From the NCBI GenBank assembly GCA_002710135.1, contig PAOY01000032.1:1-60424 (forward strand): 60,424 nt of DNA. Direction: 5' to 3'. This DNA comes from Dehalococcoidia bacterium. GTDB lineage: Bacteria > Chloroflexota > Dehalococcoidia > Lucifugimonadales > Lucifugimonadaceae. Under the pieces are notes generated by a model. That model made no database searches. It saw only the letters and a list, made by a program, of their open reading frames with translations, and was not told the origin of the DNA. Position 1 is the first letter of the stretch. The number at the start of each line of letters is the position of its first letter. Below are positions 40,924 through 51,800 of the stretch, one piece after another. The position numbers and the translations under genes are program-made.

Positions 40924-41587
40924 TCTTACTTTTATCTAATTTATCTAAGCTTGAGTTATCCTTTTTTTCGAGTTTTCTTATTTCTTTTTTTATTTCTTCC
41001 AGTTTATTTCTAAATTCTATCTCTGGACTTTCACCTCTTTGAATCATCAAAAAATAAATAAAAAACAGAGAATTTTTAGGATCTTTTGATAAATTATCTA
41101 AAATTTCTTTTTCATCAAATTTTATATCTAATTCAATTAAAGTTTTTATCATACGTTCCGCTGTGATACCCGAAGGTCCATTAAAGTTTAAATCATTAGA
41201 AGTATCTGACGATTTCTTTTTTAGACTTTTCCAATTTTGTTCAACTTCGTCTGCTGAACTAAATTTTTTATCGTATGTTTCATCAAAAACATGAGGATGC
41301 CTTTCAATAAGCTTATTAATAGCATGCTCTATAACTGTTTCTTTGTTGTATCGACTTAAGGAATCACCAATTTGAAAGTAAAAAATCATATGAGTTAATA
41401 AGTCTGATAATTCGTCAATTATTTTATTATTATCTTTCTTTTCTACAGCATCTAATAATTCGTAAGATTCTTCAATTGTCAGTTGGGACAATTTTTCTAA
41501 TTTAAGGTCTCTATCCCAAGGGCACCCTTTATCAGATCTAAGTTCTTCAATGATTTTTTCTAATTTATTTATGTCGTTTTTTTTCAT
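40889..41587 (-). CDS. mazG: MazG family nucleotide pyrophosphohydrolase
   Basis: LEKIIEELRSDKGCPWDRDLKLEKLSQLTIEESYELLDAVE, ELSDLLTHMIFYFQI. Confidence 0.93.
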   Translation of the reverse strand: MKKNDINKLEKIIEELRSDKGCPWDRDLKLEKLSQLTIEESYELLDAVEKKDNNKIIDELSDLLTHMIFYFQIGDSLSRYNKETVIEHAINKLIERHPHVFDETYDKKFSSADEVEQNWKSLKKKSSDTSNDLNFNGPSGITAERMIKTLIELDIKFDEKEILDNLSKDPKNSLFFIYFLMIQRGESPEIEFRNKLEEIKKEIRKLEKKDNSSLDKLDKSKIKQILFPDSFS

Positions 41588-41610
41588 AATTTAAAAAGTT
41601 ATAATATTGT

Positions 41611-42306
41611 ATGACTAAAAAAATCTTCCCCTTATTGAAAGTTCTTACTTATATTCTCTGGGTTCCTTTTATAATAACTATTAGTTTCGAAATGATAACA
41701 TTTTCTGATTGGATTTATGAATTTAATTGGGAAAGGAATAATATTTCATATAAGACCAACTTAAATAAAGACCAGCTAAATTCAGCTTCAGACCAAATAA
41801 AAGATTACTTTAAGAATGATCAAGAAAAAATAAAAATCTCAGTTGTGCAATCAGGTAGAACTATACTTAATTTATTCAATCAAAGGGAAATAGACCATAT
41901 GATTGATGTAAAAAATCTAGTGAAAACAACTCTATTATTTGAAAAAATATCATTATTTTTTATATTTTTTTTCTTTGTAATAATTTCTTATAAGAATGGT
42001 TTTAAAAAATTATTTAGATTTCTATACAAGACTGTTTATAAATCTCTATTAATTTGGAGCGGTATTTTTCTTATAATTTTATCCGGAATAATAATAAATT
42101 TTAATGCATCTTTCATTTTGTTCCATAAAATTTTATTTAGGAACGATTTATGGATCCTTGATCCAAGAACCGATTATTTATTAATGATGTTTCCTGAAAG
42201 ATTTTTTTTAGAGGTATGCTTGGCCATTTTATTCATTTTTGTGATTATAAATTTTCTGATTTTCATCACTTCTTATTTATTAGATAGAAAATTAAATCCA
42301 AGATGA
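41611..42306 (+). CDS. DUF1461 (TIGR01906-like) integral membrane protein
   Basis: NLFNQREIDHMIDVKNLV, FHKILFRNDLWILDPRTDYLLMMFPERFFLE; several TM segments. Confidence 0.75.
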   Translation: MTKKIFPLLKVLTYILWVPFIITISFEMITFSDWIYEFNWERNNISYKTNLNKDQLNSASDQIKDYFKNDQEKIKISVVQSGRTILNLFNQREIDHMIDVKNLVKTTLLFEKISLFFIFFFFVIISYKNGFKKLFRFLYKTVYKSLLIWSGIFLIILSGIIINFNASFILFHKILFRNDLWILDPRTDYLLMMFPERFFLEVCLAILFIFVIINFLIFITSYLLDRKLNPR

Positions 42307-43032
42307 AACAATGTCAATTGAAAAGGAAATATTGTCTATGACAGCTTTATGCTTTTGATTTATTGGTTTTTTTGAATTATTTTTAGATATCAATACAGCA
42401 TCCATCCCTACATTTATAGCACCTAAAATATCTGCAACTGGATTATCTCCAAAATGGATAACATTTTCAGGAATTGTATTTAATCCTTTTAATGTCTCTA
42501 AAAAAATCAATGAGTGAGGTTTTGCAGTTCCTAACTCATTAGATAAAGATAAAGTGTCATAAAGCAATTGGTTTTCAGATAAAAATCTACGATAAACTTT
42601 AGGAGAATTAAATCCTGTATTTGAAATTATTCCTATTTTTAGTTTTTTAGTCCTGCAGAATTCTAACAATTCATATGTACCGTCAAAAATATGAGGAGGA
42701 TTTTCTAAAAATGCTCTATCCAATTCATCGCCTAACGAAATTATTTCCTTTGGCTCTAGTTTATTTATAAGATTTGTATCAATTTTATTAATAAAAATTT
42801 CTAACCAATTTTTAAAAAGTCTATCTGAATGAAATCTTGAAAATACATTTATTTGATAAGTAACAAAATCAAGAGCTAATAATACATCAGAATAATCAAT
42901 GCTATCAGAAAATTTCAATAAATACTCATATGCATAATGCGCCTTGATTTCTCTTCGAGTTTTAGAAAAAGAAGAAAAATCTTTTTCTCCTATAATGGTT
43001 TCCCATAGGTCTAATGTTACTGATTTATTCAT
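42292..43032 (-). CDS. HAD family hydrolase
   Basis: TLDLWETIIGE, LKIGIISNTGF, LGTAKPHSLIFLETL, VIHFGDNPVADILGAINVGMDAVLIS. Confidence 0.85.
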   Translation of the reverse strand: MNKSVTLDLWETIIGEKDFSSFSKTRREIKAHYAYEYLLKFSDSIDYSDVLLALDFVTYQINVFSRFHSDRLFKNWLEIFINKIDTNLINKLEPKEIISLGDELDRAFLENPPHIFDGTYELLEFCRTKKLKIGIISNTGFNSPKVYRRFLSENQLLYDTLSLSNELGTAKPHSLIFLETLKGLNTIPENVIHFGDNPVADILGAINVGMDAVLISKNNSKKPINQKHKAVIDNISFSIDIVSSWI

Positions 43033-43135
43033 AAAATTTAATAAATTTTTAATTCCTTACAAAAACAAAGCTAAAAAACCAAATACTTATAGCAGAAAAA
43101 AACTATCATATTAAAAAAGTATATAAGGCATAAAG

Positions 43136-44290
43136 ATCAAAATAAAAACATTATCTCTTTCTAATTATAGAAATCATAAAAATTCTTCGATAGATCTTCA
43201 GGATGGATTTAATATTTTTTCTGGACTAAACGGACAGGGAAAAAGCAATTTATTTGAGGGTATATATCTTTTATCTATAGCAAAATCTTCTAGGGTTTCA
43301 AACGATAAATTTCTAATTAATAATTCTCTTTTGGATACAGGAGGGCATACTCAAGTATTAGGTATAGCTGAGGAAAAAAATAGAAATATTAAAGCCCAAA
43401 TAGACTATGATATTTCAAAAAATTCAGATTTAGTTAAAACATTTAGAATCAATGGGGTTTTAGTTTCTAATCAAGAATTTGTTGGAAATATTAATTCTGT
43501 ATTTTTTGATACTGATGATATTTCAATAATATCTGGCCCCCCACTTATTAGAAGGAAATATCTAAATATACTTCTAAGTCAGATCAATAACGATCATGTA
43601 AAAAATTTGCAAAGATATCAAAAGGTTTTATATCAAAGAAACAGTTTGCTCAAAAATATTAAGGATGGAAAAAGTAACGAAAAAGAAATTGAGTTTTGGG
43701 ATAATAGATTGTCTGAAGAAGCTGCAAATATTTTCTTTGAAAGAAACAAAATCATAAAAACTATTAAGAATAGTAGTAATGATTTTGCTAAAAATTTTAA
43801 TGAAAAAATTGATCTTAATATTAGATATCTACCAAAGATAGGAAAAAATATAGAAAATAAATTTCTTGAAGAAGAACCAAGTATAGATGAAATAAAACTA
43901 ATATTTTACGAATCTCTCAAAAAAACTCATTCAAGAGATATTGATCAAAGAATAACTACAATTGGTCCGCATAGAGATGATTTTGAAATAATTTTTAATA
44001 ACGCTCCAGCTTCTATAACTGCTTCTAGAGGTCAATCTAGAATAATTTCTTTGTCATTAAAATTATCAGAGGCAAAAGAAATAAGAAATATTACAAATAG
44101 AAAACCTATATTAATTTTGGATGATATTTTTTCAGAATTAGACGAAAAAATGAGAGAAAAAGTTGTAACTGAGATTTTAGATTTTGATCAAATTTTATTA
44201 TCTACTGCAGATATTTCCCTAATAGATAAAAAAAATATTAAAGACGGTAAATATTTCAAAATAAATGATGGAAAAATAGAACCTAATTGA
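43136..44290 (+). CDS. recF: DNA replication/repair protein RecF, with apparent ATC (or ATA 43130) start
   Basis: (I/M)KIKTLSLSNYRNHKNSSIDLQDGFNIFSGLNGQGKSNLFEGIYLLSIAKSSR; C-terminal ILDDIFSELDEKMREK; in-frame TAA at 43124-43126 bounds the 5' end. Track ORF (43331) starts downstream of Walker A. Confidence 0.88.
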   Translation: MKIKTLSLSNYRNHKNSSIDLQDGFNIFSGLNGQGKSNLFEGIYLLSIAKSSRVSNDKFLINNSLLDTGGHTQVLGIAEEKNRNIKAQIDYDISKNSDLVKTFRINGVLVSNQEFVGNINSVFFDTDDISIISGPPLIRRKYLNILLSQINNDHVKNLQRYQKVLYQRNSLLKNIKDGKSNEKEIEFWDNRLSEEAANIFFERNKIIKTIKNSSNDFAKNFNEKIDLNIRYLPKIGKNIENKFLEEEPSIDEIKLIFYESLKKTHSRDIDQRITTIGPHRDDFEIIFNNAPASITASRGQSRIISLSLKLSEAKEIRNITNRKPILILDDIFSELDEKMREKVVTEILDFDQILLSTADISLIDKKNIKDGKYFKINDGKIEPN

Positions 44291-44294
44291 ATCC

Positions 44295-45521
44295 TTATTC
44301 CTTATCTAGTTCAAAAGTTGAATGAAGAGCATTTACTGCTACATTAACATCCTTTTCGTTAATAAGGCATGTAATTCTAATCTCAGATGTCGTAATCATT
44401 TCAATATTTATTTCTTTTTTACCAAGTGCATTAAACATTTCAGTTGCATATCCAGGAGCATTTTGCATCCCAGTTCCTACAAGGCTTATCTTTGCAAAAC
44501 CTTTTCCTTTTATAATTTCTTCAAAATCTAAGTTTTTTTGATCCATTAGTATTTCATAAGCTCTCTGTAAATCATCATCTGAAACTGAAAATGAAAAGTC
44601 TATATAGCCATCCATAGGTATATTTTGAACAATAACATCAATACTAATAGATCTATCAGATAAAGGTTTCAGTATTGATGCCGCTGTTCCAGGTACATTC
44701 TTAATCTTTTTTACTGTTATTTTTGAAACATTTTTATCGATAGCTATACCTGTAACTGTTTTATTATTTTCCATGTTTTCTCCTTTTACTATAAGCGTAC
44801 CTTTGGTTTCTGAAAATGTTCCTGCAACATATACCGGGACATTATAAACCGAAGCTAATTCAATTGATCTTGGATGCATTTTTGCACCCAAAACAGCCAT
44901 TTCAAGCATATCTTCATAGTTAATATAATCAATTTTTCTTGCAGTTGAGACAACTCTTGGATCTGTTGTATAAATTCCCTCTACATCAGTAAAAATTTCA
45001 CAAACATCAGCCCTTAATGCAGCTGCTAGAGCCACTGCAGTGGTATCAGAGCCTCCTCTGCCTAGAGTAGTAATATCACCTTCAGTATTTATGCCTTGAA
45101 ATCCCGCGATAATTAGAATTTTATTTTTATTTATTTCATTCATCATTCTTTCTGTATTAATATCAGATATTCTAGCCGATCCATGAATTTGGTCTGTAAA
45201 AATTCCTGCCTGAGGGCCAGAAAGACTTATTACATCTTGTCCCAAAGACTTAATAGACATTGCAAGTAATGTTGCAGATACAAGTTCTCCAGTAGAAAGC
45301 AATGTATCTTTCTCTCTTAAGTCAGGCTCTGTTTCATTAAATATTACTTTTTCAGACATCTCAACTAATTGATCGGTAGTCTTTCCCATTGCAGATACTA
45401 CAACTACAGGAGAAAAACCTTCTGATTTTTTTTCAACGACCTTTTTAGCAATAAGCTTAAGCTTGTCTACATCACCTATCGAAGTTCCACCATATTTCTG
45501 TACAACAATTTTATTTCTCAA
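44295..45521 (-). CDS. lysC: Aspartate kinase (likely TTG start at 45521)
   Basis: IVVQKYGGTSIGDVDKL, GRGGSDTTAVALAAALRADVCEIFTDVEGIYTTDPR, two ACT repeats; AAAGGAG upstream of TTG. Confidence 0.95.
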   Translation of the reverse strand: MRNKIVVQKYGGTSIGDVDKLKLIAKKVVEKKSEGFSPVVVVSAMGKTTDQLVEMSEKVIFNETEPDLREKDTLLSTGELVSATLLAMSIKSLGQDVISLSGPQAGIFTDQIHGSARISDINTERMMNEINKNKILIIAGFQGINTEGDITTLGRGGSDTTAVALAAALRADVCEIFTDVEGIYTTDPRVVSTARKIDYINYEDMLEMAVLGAKMHPRSIELASVYNVPVYVAGTFSETKGTLIVKGENMENNKTVTGIAIDKNVSKITVKKIKNVPGTAASILKPLSDRSISIDVIVQNIPMDGYIDFSFSVSDDDLQRAYEILMDQKNLDFEEIIKGKGFAKISLVGTGMQNAPGYATEMFNALGKKEINIEMITTSEIRITCLINEKDVNVAVNALHSTFELDKE

Positions 45522-46413
45522 GAAGATAAGCTCCTTTTGTAGAAATTGAAGAAATAATACCAATGCCAGGTATATCAAGCTTGTTGGCAGCGTCTAGCAT
45601 TTCATAATTTATTGTTAGTTCTTTTCCTAGCGTTATTGCAGAAATAGTAGGACCTGAACCTGAAAGATAAGAAGATATAGCACCTGCATTCATAGCTGCA
45701 TTGCTTATAGTTGAATATCCCCTAATTTCAGGTGTTCGATACTGTTCATGAAGCTTATCCTGAAAAGCATATTTTAGAAGATCAAAATCATTTGTATTAA
45801 GTGAATTTACCAAAAGAGCAGATCTCGTAATATTGTACACTGCATCCTCTCTTGTAATTGTATTTGGCAGTGCGGCCCTTGATTCACTGGTGAGTATTTT
45901 TTGGTCTGAAACAAAAGAAACTATTTTAATATTATTATCAAATTTAATATTACTTATAAACCATTTTTCTAAATCCTTGAAACCTAATGTAATACCTCCA
46001 TACAAAGCAGGACCAACATTATCTGGATGACCTTCAATATCAGAAGCAATTTGGAAAATATCATCATGATTTAAATCTACATTATGAACACTATAAGCTA
46101 ATAAAATCCCAGCTATAATCGCTGAAGAGCTACTGCCTAATCCTCCTGAAGTTGGAATTGAATTATTACACCTAAGTGAAACTTCTATTTCTTTTTCACC
46201 TAAAATGCTTGTTGTGTGTAGAAAAGATTTATAGATTAGATTATCTTTTGTTATGTTTAGGGTGTCAGCTCCATATCCTATGTTTTCTATATTGAACTTT
46301 GATCTTCGAAAACTAATCTCATTCCAAACATTTAGACATGCACCAATTACATCAAATCCTGACCCTAAATTTGCCGATGAAGCAGGAACCATAATTGTAT
46401 TGAAATTATTCAT
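45511..46413 (-). CDS. thrB: Homoserine kinase
   Basis: VPASSANLGSGFDVIGACLNVWNE, PTSGGLGSSSSAIIAGILLA, GAISSYLSGSGPTISAI. Confidence 0.94.
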   Translation of the reverse strand: MNNFNTIMVPASSANLGSGFDVIGACLNVWNEISFRRSKFNIENIGYGADTLNITKDNLIYKSFLHTTSILGEKEIEVSLRCNNSIPTSGGLGSSSSAIIAGILLAYSVHNVDLNHDDIFQIASDIEGHPDNVGPALYGGITLGFKDLEKWFISNIKFDNNIKIVSFVSDQKILTSESRAALPNTITREDAVYNITRSALLVNSLNTNDFDLLKYAFQDKLHEQYRTPEIRGYSTISNAAMNAGAISSYLSGSGPTISAITLGKELTINYEMLDAANKLDIPGIGIISSISTKGAYLLEK

Positions 46414-46417
46414 AATC

Positions 46418-47674
46418 TTAAGACCTTAATTGCCCCTCTCCTGTTACTACCCATTTATAAGTCATTAAGTCATTTATACCCATCGGACCTCGAGCGTGTA
46501 ATTTATCAGTTGATACAGCAACTTCTGCACCCAAACCTAGTTCAAAACCATCATTGAATCTAGTTGAAGTATTATGAAAAACTGCAGAAGCATCAACTCT
46601 ATCCAAAAAATATTTTGCTTGTTTTTTATCAGTTGATATTATTGCTTCTGAATGCTTAGAACCAAAAGTATCAATATGAGAAATTGCTTCATCTATATTT
46701 TGAACAGTCTTTATACTAACTACTAAATCAAGAAATTCTTCTCCAAAATCAGAATCTTTTGCTAACTTTATTTTAGATTTATTTTCATATTTTTCAAAAG
46801 AAAATTTATCAGCTCTTATTTCAACTTTTTTTTCTAAAAATAAATCAAATAATGGATTTACGATGTCTAGAGAATCATGATGAATTATTATTGTATCCAA
46901 AGCATTACATACTGAAGTATTTTGAGTTTTGGCATTATCAAGTACACTTAAGGCTAAATCTACATCAATTGCACTATCAACGAATGTGTGACAAACCCCA
47001 ACTCCACCTGTTATTGATGGCATCTTTGCTTTTTCATTTACTAGATTCACCAAAGATGAAGATCCCCTAGGAATAAGAAGATCGATGTATTTATCCATTG
47101 ATAAAATCATATCGACAGCTTTTCTATCAGTAAAATCCAAAAAGTACATTGATTTTTCTGGCAAACCTGCTTCTTTCATTGCTTCTGATACAAGTTTAAA
47201 CAATGCTAAATTAGTTTTTATACAATCGCTTCCACCTCTCATAACCAATCCATTGCCTGACTTTATTGCTAATGATGCTATTTCAACAACAACATTAGGT
47301 CTACTTTCAAAAATCACACCCAGTACACCAAGAGGTACTCTAACTTTATTTACAAGAAGCCCATTATCTCTAATATTGGTATTAATTAGTTCTGAAACTG
47401 TATCATCCAAATTTGACACATTTTCTAATGAGGTAACCATTCTAGAAATAGTATTTTCGGTAATTTTCATTCTTTGTATTACATGGTTTTCAATACCATT
47501 CTTAGATGCATTTTTTAATTCTTCAGAGTTTATTTCAATAATTTTTGAACTATTTGATAAGAGTTTCGAAGATAAAATATTGAGGCATGATTTCCTTATT
47601 TCAGAATCAAAAAGAGGTAATTCTGAGGAAAATTTCTTAACATCTATTAATTTTTTTTCTAAATTTTCTATCAT
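46418..47674 (-). CDS. proA: Gamma-glutamyl phosphate reductase
   Basis: VPLGVLGVIFESRPNVVVEIASLAIKSGNGLVMRGGSD, NTSVCNALDTIIIH, GLGAEVAVSTDKLHARGPMGINDLMTYKWVV. Confidence 0.96.
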   Translation of the reverse strand: MIENLEKKLIDVKKFSSELPLFDSEIRKSCLNILSSKLLSNSSKIIEINSEELKNASKNGIENHVIQRMKITENTISRMVTSLENVSNLDDTVSELINTNIRDNGLLVNKVRVPLGVLGVIFESRPNVVVEIASLAIKSGNGLVMRGGSDCIKTNLALFKLVSEAMKEAGLPEKSMYFLDFTDRKAVDMILSMDKYIDLLIPRGSSSLVNLVNEKAKMPSITGGVGVCHTFVDSAIDVDLALSVLDNAKTQNTSVCNALDTIIIHHDSLDIVNPLFDLFLEKKVEIRADKFSFEKYENKSKIKLAKDSDFGEEFLDLVVSIKTVQNIDEAISHIDTFGSKHSEAIISTDKKQAKYFLDRVDASAVFHNTSTRFNDGFELGLGAEVAVSTDKLHARGPMGINDLMTYKWVVTGEGQLRS

Positions 47675-47679
47675 CTACT

Positions 47680-48807
47680 TTAAATTGTTATAACCAAGTT
47701 ATTTCTATGGATTATTTCTGAACCAAAGTTTTTATCAACATAATTAATTATATCTTTCGTTTTCATGCCTTTAATTTTACTTATTTCTAAGGAAGAATAA
47801 TTAGCTATTCCCCAACCAATAATTTTTTTTTCTAAATTTTTTATTCCAATAATATCCCCTCTATCAAAATCTCCTCCAACTTCTAAAATACCTGCCGGTA
47901 AAAGGCTAGAATTTCCTATTGCTTTTATTGCACCTTCATCCAAAATCACATCTCCTTTTGAGGAAGAATAACCCGTCATCAACCATCTTTTCCTAGATTC
48001 TTTTAAGGATTCTTTTGCAATAAATTTTGTTCCAATGCTTTCACCAGAAATTATTCTAGGAATAACATTTTTTTCATATCCCGAAGCTATGTACATATCT
48101 ATTCCTGAATTTACAGCGATAGTCGCGGCTTGAATTTTAGATCTCATTCCCCCAGAACCTACCTTGTCAGCAGGCCCTTGACCATAACTAATTATATCCT
48201 CAGAAATATTATCAACAGTTTTGATTTTTGTAGCATTATGGTCGATTGTCGGATCAGAAGTATACAATGCATCAATTTTACCTAATAAAATGAGCATGTC
48301 ACCGTCAACTGCGTTTGCAACCATTGCAGAAAGCCTGTCGTTATCTCCATATGCTCTGTCTTCAAGCTCATCTGTTGAAACAACATCGTTTTCATTAATA
48401 ATTGGAATAATATCTACACTCAATAATTCATTAAGTGTATTTCTAATGTTTAGGTAACCAGATCTATTTTCAAAATCTTCTCTTGATAACAATCCTTGTG
48501 AAATACCCTTTGATTTATTTGAAAAATATTTTTCATATGCTTTCATAAGCAAAGGCTGACCTATAGATGCTAAAACTTGTTTGTGAATTAGATAAGAATC
48601 ATTCATTTTAATTTGTTTATTCAGAGCTCTTAGGTACTGCCTTCCAGCGGCCACGGCTCCAGAGGATACAACTATAACTTGAAAACCCTGATCATGAATA
48701 GAGGAAATTTGATTACATAAATCCTCGATAGCAGAATCATTTAATATATTTTCATTTTCTGTTATTAGATTGCTTCCAATCTTAATTATTATTCTTCTAT
48801 GATCCAT
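47680..48807 (-). CDS. proB: Glutamate 5-kinase with PUA domain
   Basis: IIIKIGSNLITE, VIVVSSGAVAAGRQYL, IINENDVVSTDELEDRAYGDNDRLSAMVA, GSGGMRSKIQAA. Confidence 0.96.
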   Translation of the reverse strand: MDHRRIIIKIGSNLITENENILNDSAIEDLCNQISSIHDQGFQVIVVSSGAVAAGRQYLRALNKQIKMNDSYLIHKQVLASIGQPLLMKAYEKYFSNKSKGISQGLLSREDFENRSGYLNIRNTLNELLSVDIIPIINENDVVSTDELEDRAYGDNDRLSAMVANAVDGDMLILLGKIDALYTSDPTIDHNATKIKTVDNISEDIISYGQGPADKVGSGGMRSKIQAATIAVNSGIDMYIASGYEKNVIPRIISGESIGTKFIAKESLKESRKRWLMTGYSSSKGDVILDEGAIKAIGNSSLLPAGILEVGGDFDRGDIIGIKNLEKKIIGWGIANYSSLEISKIKGMKTKDIINYVDKNFGSEIIHRNNLVITI

Positions 48808-48878
48808 AATGGCTATTAAAAGTCTTTGTTATATAAAACATTTTATTTTTTTTCTAATAAAATATATTTTATCTGATT

Positions 48879-51800
48879 ATGAAATCGAATCATTTAGTAG
48901 AGATTCACGAGTTTTTACATAATAACACCACATTTTCAAGTGTGGTTAGTGGTTTGCGTAAAAAATCACCTCAAAAAATTTCATCAAATAAATCAAGTTT
49001 TGGATTTATAATCTCCACGTTAAGTAAATTACTTAAAGTTCCTTCAGTAGTAATCACATCTAATCCAGAAGAGTCCATTGAAATATTAGATAGTATCAAT
49101 TTTTGGAGTACATCAACTTCAAATCTAAACTTCACAGAAAGAAATGAAATCTTTCTTGAAAAATATAAGCCTGATAATAAAAGCGTAAAAGATAGAATGA
49201 GATGCCTTGAGGCATTATTTACAGATAAATTTCAGAATAAAACTCCTATCATTTGCACATCAATTCAATCATTAAGCACAAAAACACTATCAAAGGATAA
49301 CTTTGAAAATCTTTCAATAAATCTTCAAATAGGAAATAAAATAAATCAAAAAGATTTTATAGATTCATTGATAAAAGCTGGATTTAAAAATTCTTCTATT
49401 GTTGAATCCGTAGGACAATTTGCCAAAAGAGGAGATATAGTAGATTTATTTTGCTTGTCAGAACAAAATCCTGTTAGGATAGATTTTTTTTATGATGAAA
49501 TTGAAAGTATAAAAATATTTGAAACATCAACTCAAAAATCTTATAAAAATATTAAAAAGATTTTTATTTCTCCAGTTCAAGAAACTTTTATTTTTCAAGA
49601 CTTGAATAAGGTAAAAGATCTAAATCACAAATTCTTTGATCAAATTCAAATAGATGAAGAGAAAAAAATATTTGAAGATTTTAAGTCAATTAGAAGGTCA
49701 GAAAATGACGAATTGATAAATTATTACTCTGGTTTTTTTGATAACGGATCATTATTTGATTACATGAAAAATGAAACATTAATAGTAAAAATAGATGACT
49801 ATAACTTGGATCTAGAATTAAATCTAACTGATAAAAAAAGAGAAGAAAATTATATTTCAAAGCTTGAGCAAAAAACTATAAAAAAAATGTTCCCAATTCC
49901 ATACTTAGAAAAAAACGAAATAACAAAAGCATTTAATTCTAAAAAAAATTTACTTGTACTCAATCAAAGAAATGATGGGGAAGTAGCTAGCAGAAAAATT
50001 AATTTTACTATACCTAAAATATTTGATTTCAATAAAGATAATATTTTCAGATATATAGATACAAAAAATAAAGATGAAAAAATCATAATAAGTACTGATT
50101 ATCCATCAAGAATAAAAGAAATTATTGGCTCAGATAAAACAAAAATTTTTAGCGATATAAAAGAATTTTCAAAAGATAAAATAAACATAATTTCTAAAAA
50201 TGCAGGAGAAGGTTTTAGGCTAATAAGCAATGACAATTCTTTATTATTACTGACTGATAAAGAAATTTTTGGAAGAAAGAAAAAAAGAGTATTTAAGTCA
50301 TATTCTAATAATATTCCCTCGAATGTTTCATCTGAACCTTTCAAGCTAAATGATTATGTAGTACATATAGATCATGGAATTGGCAAATTTACAGGGACTA
50401 TACAAATGGGTTCATCAGATAAAGAATTTATCGTACTAGAGTATAAAAATGAGGATAAATTATACGTACCGTCTGATCAAATCGATAGAATTCAGGTATA
50501 TAAATCTTTTCAAAAGAATGAAACTAAACTTGACACATTAGGTTCAAATAAGTGGGTTAAGACTAGAAGTAAAGTTAAAAAATCAATAGAAATACTTGCA
50601 GGAGAACTGCTTCAGATTTATGCTGCTAGAGAAAATATAAAAGGCAAAAGCTATAAAAAGAGCACAGATTGGTATAAAGTTCTTGAAGAATCTTTTGAGT
50701 TTGAAGAAACAACAGATCAATTAAAATCTATAGAAGAAATAAATCTAGACTTGGAATCAAAAAACCCAATGGATAGATTACTTTGTGGAGATGTAGGTTT
50801 TGGCAAAACAGAAGTAGCTTTAAGAGCTGCTTTTAAGGTTGTAGAAAACGGTTTTCAGGTAGCAATATTAGTACCTACAACAGTTTTAGCTCTTCAGCAC
50901 TTTAAAACCTTCAAAGAAAGATTTGAGCCATTCCCTATCCAAATAGAATATATGTCTCGATTTGTTTCCAATAAAAAAAATAATGAAATTCTTTATAAGT
51001 TGAAAAATGGAAATGTAGATATAGTTATAGGCACTCATAAATTACTAAGTGAAAAAATACAATTTAACAATTTAGGGTTACTGGTTATCGATGAAGAACA
51101 TAAGTTTGGAGTAGAGCAAAAAGAAAAAATAAAGAAAAAAGAAATTGATATTGATATTCTAAGTCTTAGTGCAACTCCAATCCCTAGAACCCTAAGCTTA
51201 GCACTTAATGGAGTAAGGGATTTGAGTGTGATAAATACTCCTCCTGAGAACAGAATTCCTGTAAATAATTATCTATCCGTATATTCAGAAAGCCTTATTA
51301 GGCAAGGTATATTAAGAGAGATGGAAAGAAAAGGGCAAGTTTTTTTTGTAAATAATGAAATATACAATATTGAAATTATTGCTAACCAAATAAAAAAAAT
51401 TATCCCTGAAGCTAAAATAGAGATTGCTCACGGCCAAATGGATAAAAAACAATTAGAAAGCATAATCACAAATTTTATGGAGAATAAATTTGACGTGCTG
51501 GTCTGCACTACAATCATTGAATCTGGAATAGATATGCCAAATGTTAATACTTTATTTGTAAATAATTCTCATAAATTTGGATTATCACAACTTTATCAAA
51601 TGAGAGGTCGGATAGGAAGAAGTGAAAAAAGTTCTTATGCTTATTTTTTACTTCCTAAAGATTCTAGAATAAATGACTTGTCAGAACAAAGATTGAATGC
51701 ATTAATAAATACCGCAGAGTTTGGAAGCGGGTACGATATTGCACTCAGAGATCTAGAGATAAGAGGAGCAGGTAATATTTTAGGAAAAGAACAAAGTGGA

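Noticed and set aside
47085-47693. 202-aa plus-strand ORF
   Set aside because: Lies antisense to the confidently identified proA; composition is that of a shadow ORF with no recognisable motif.
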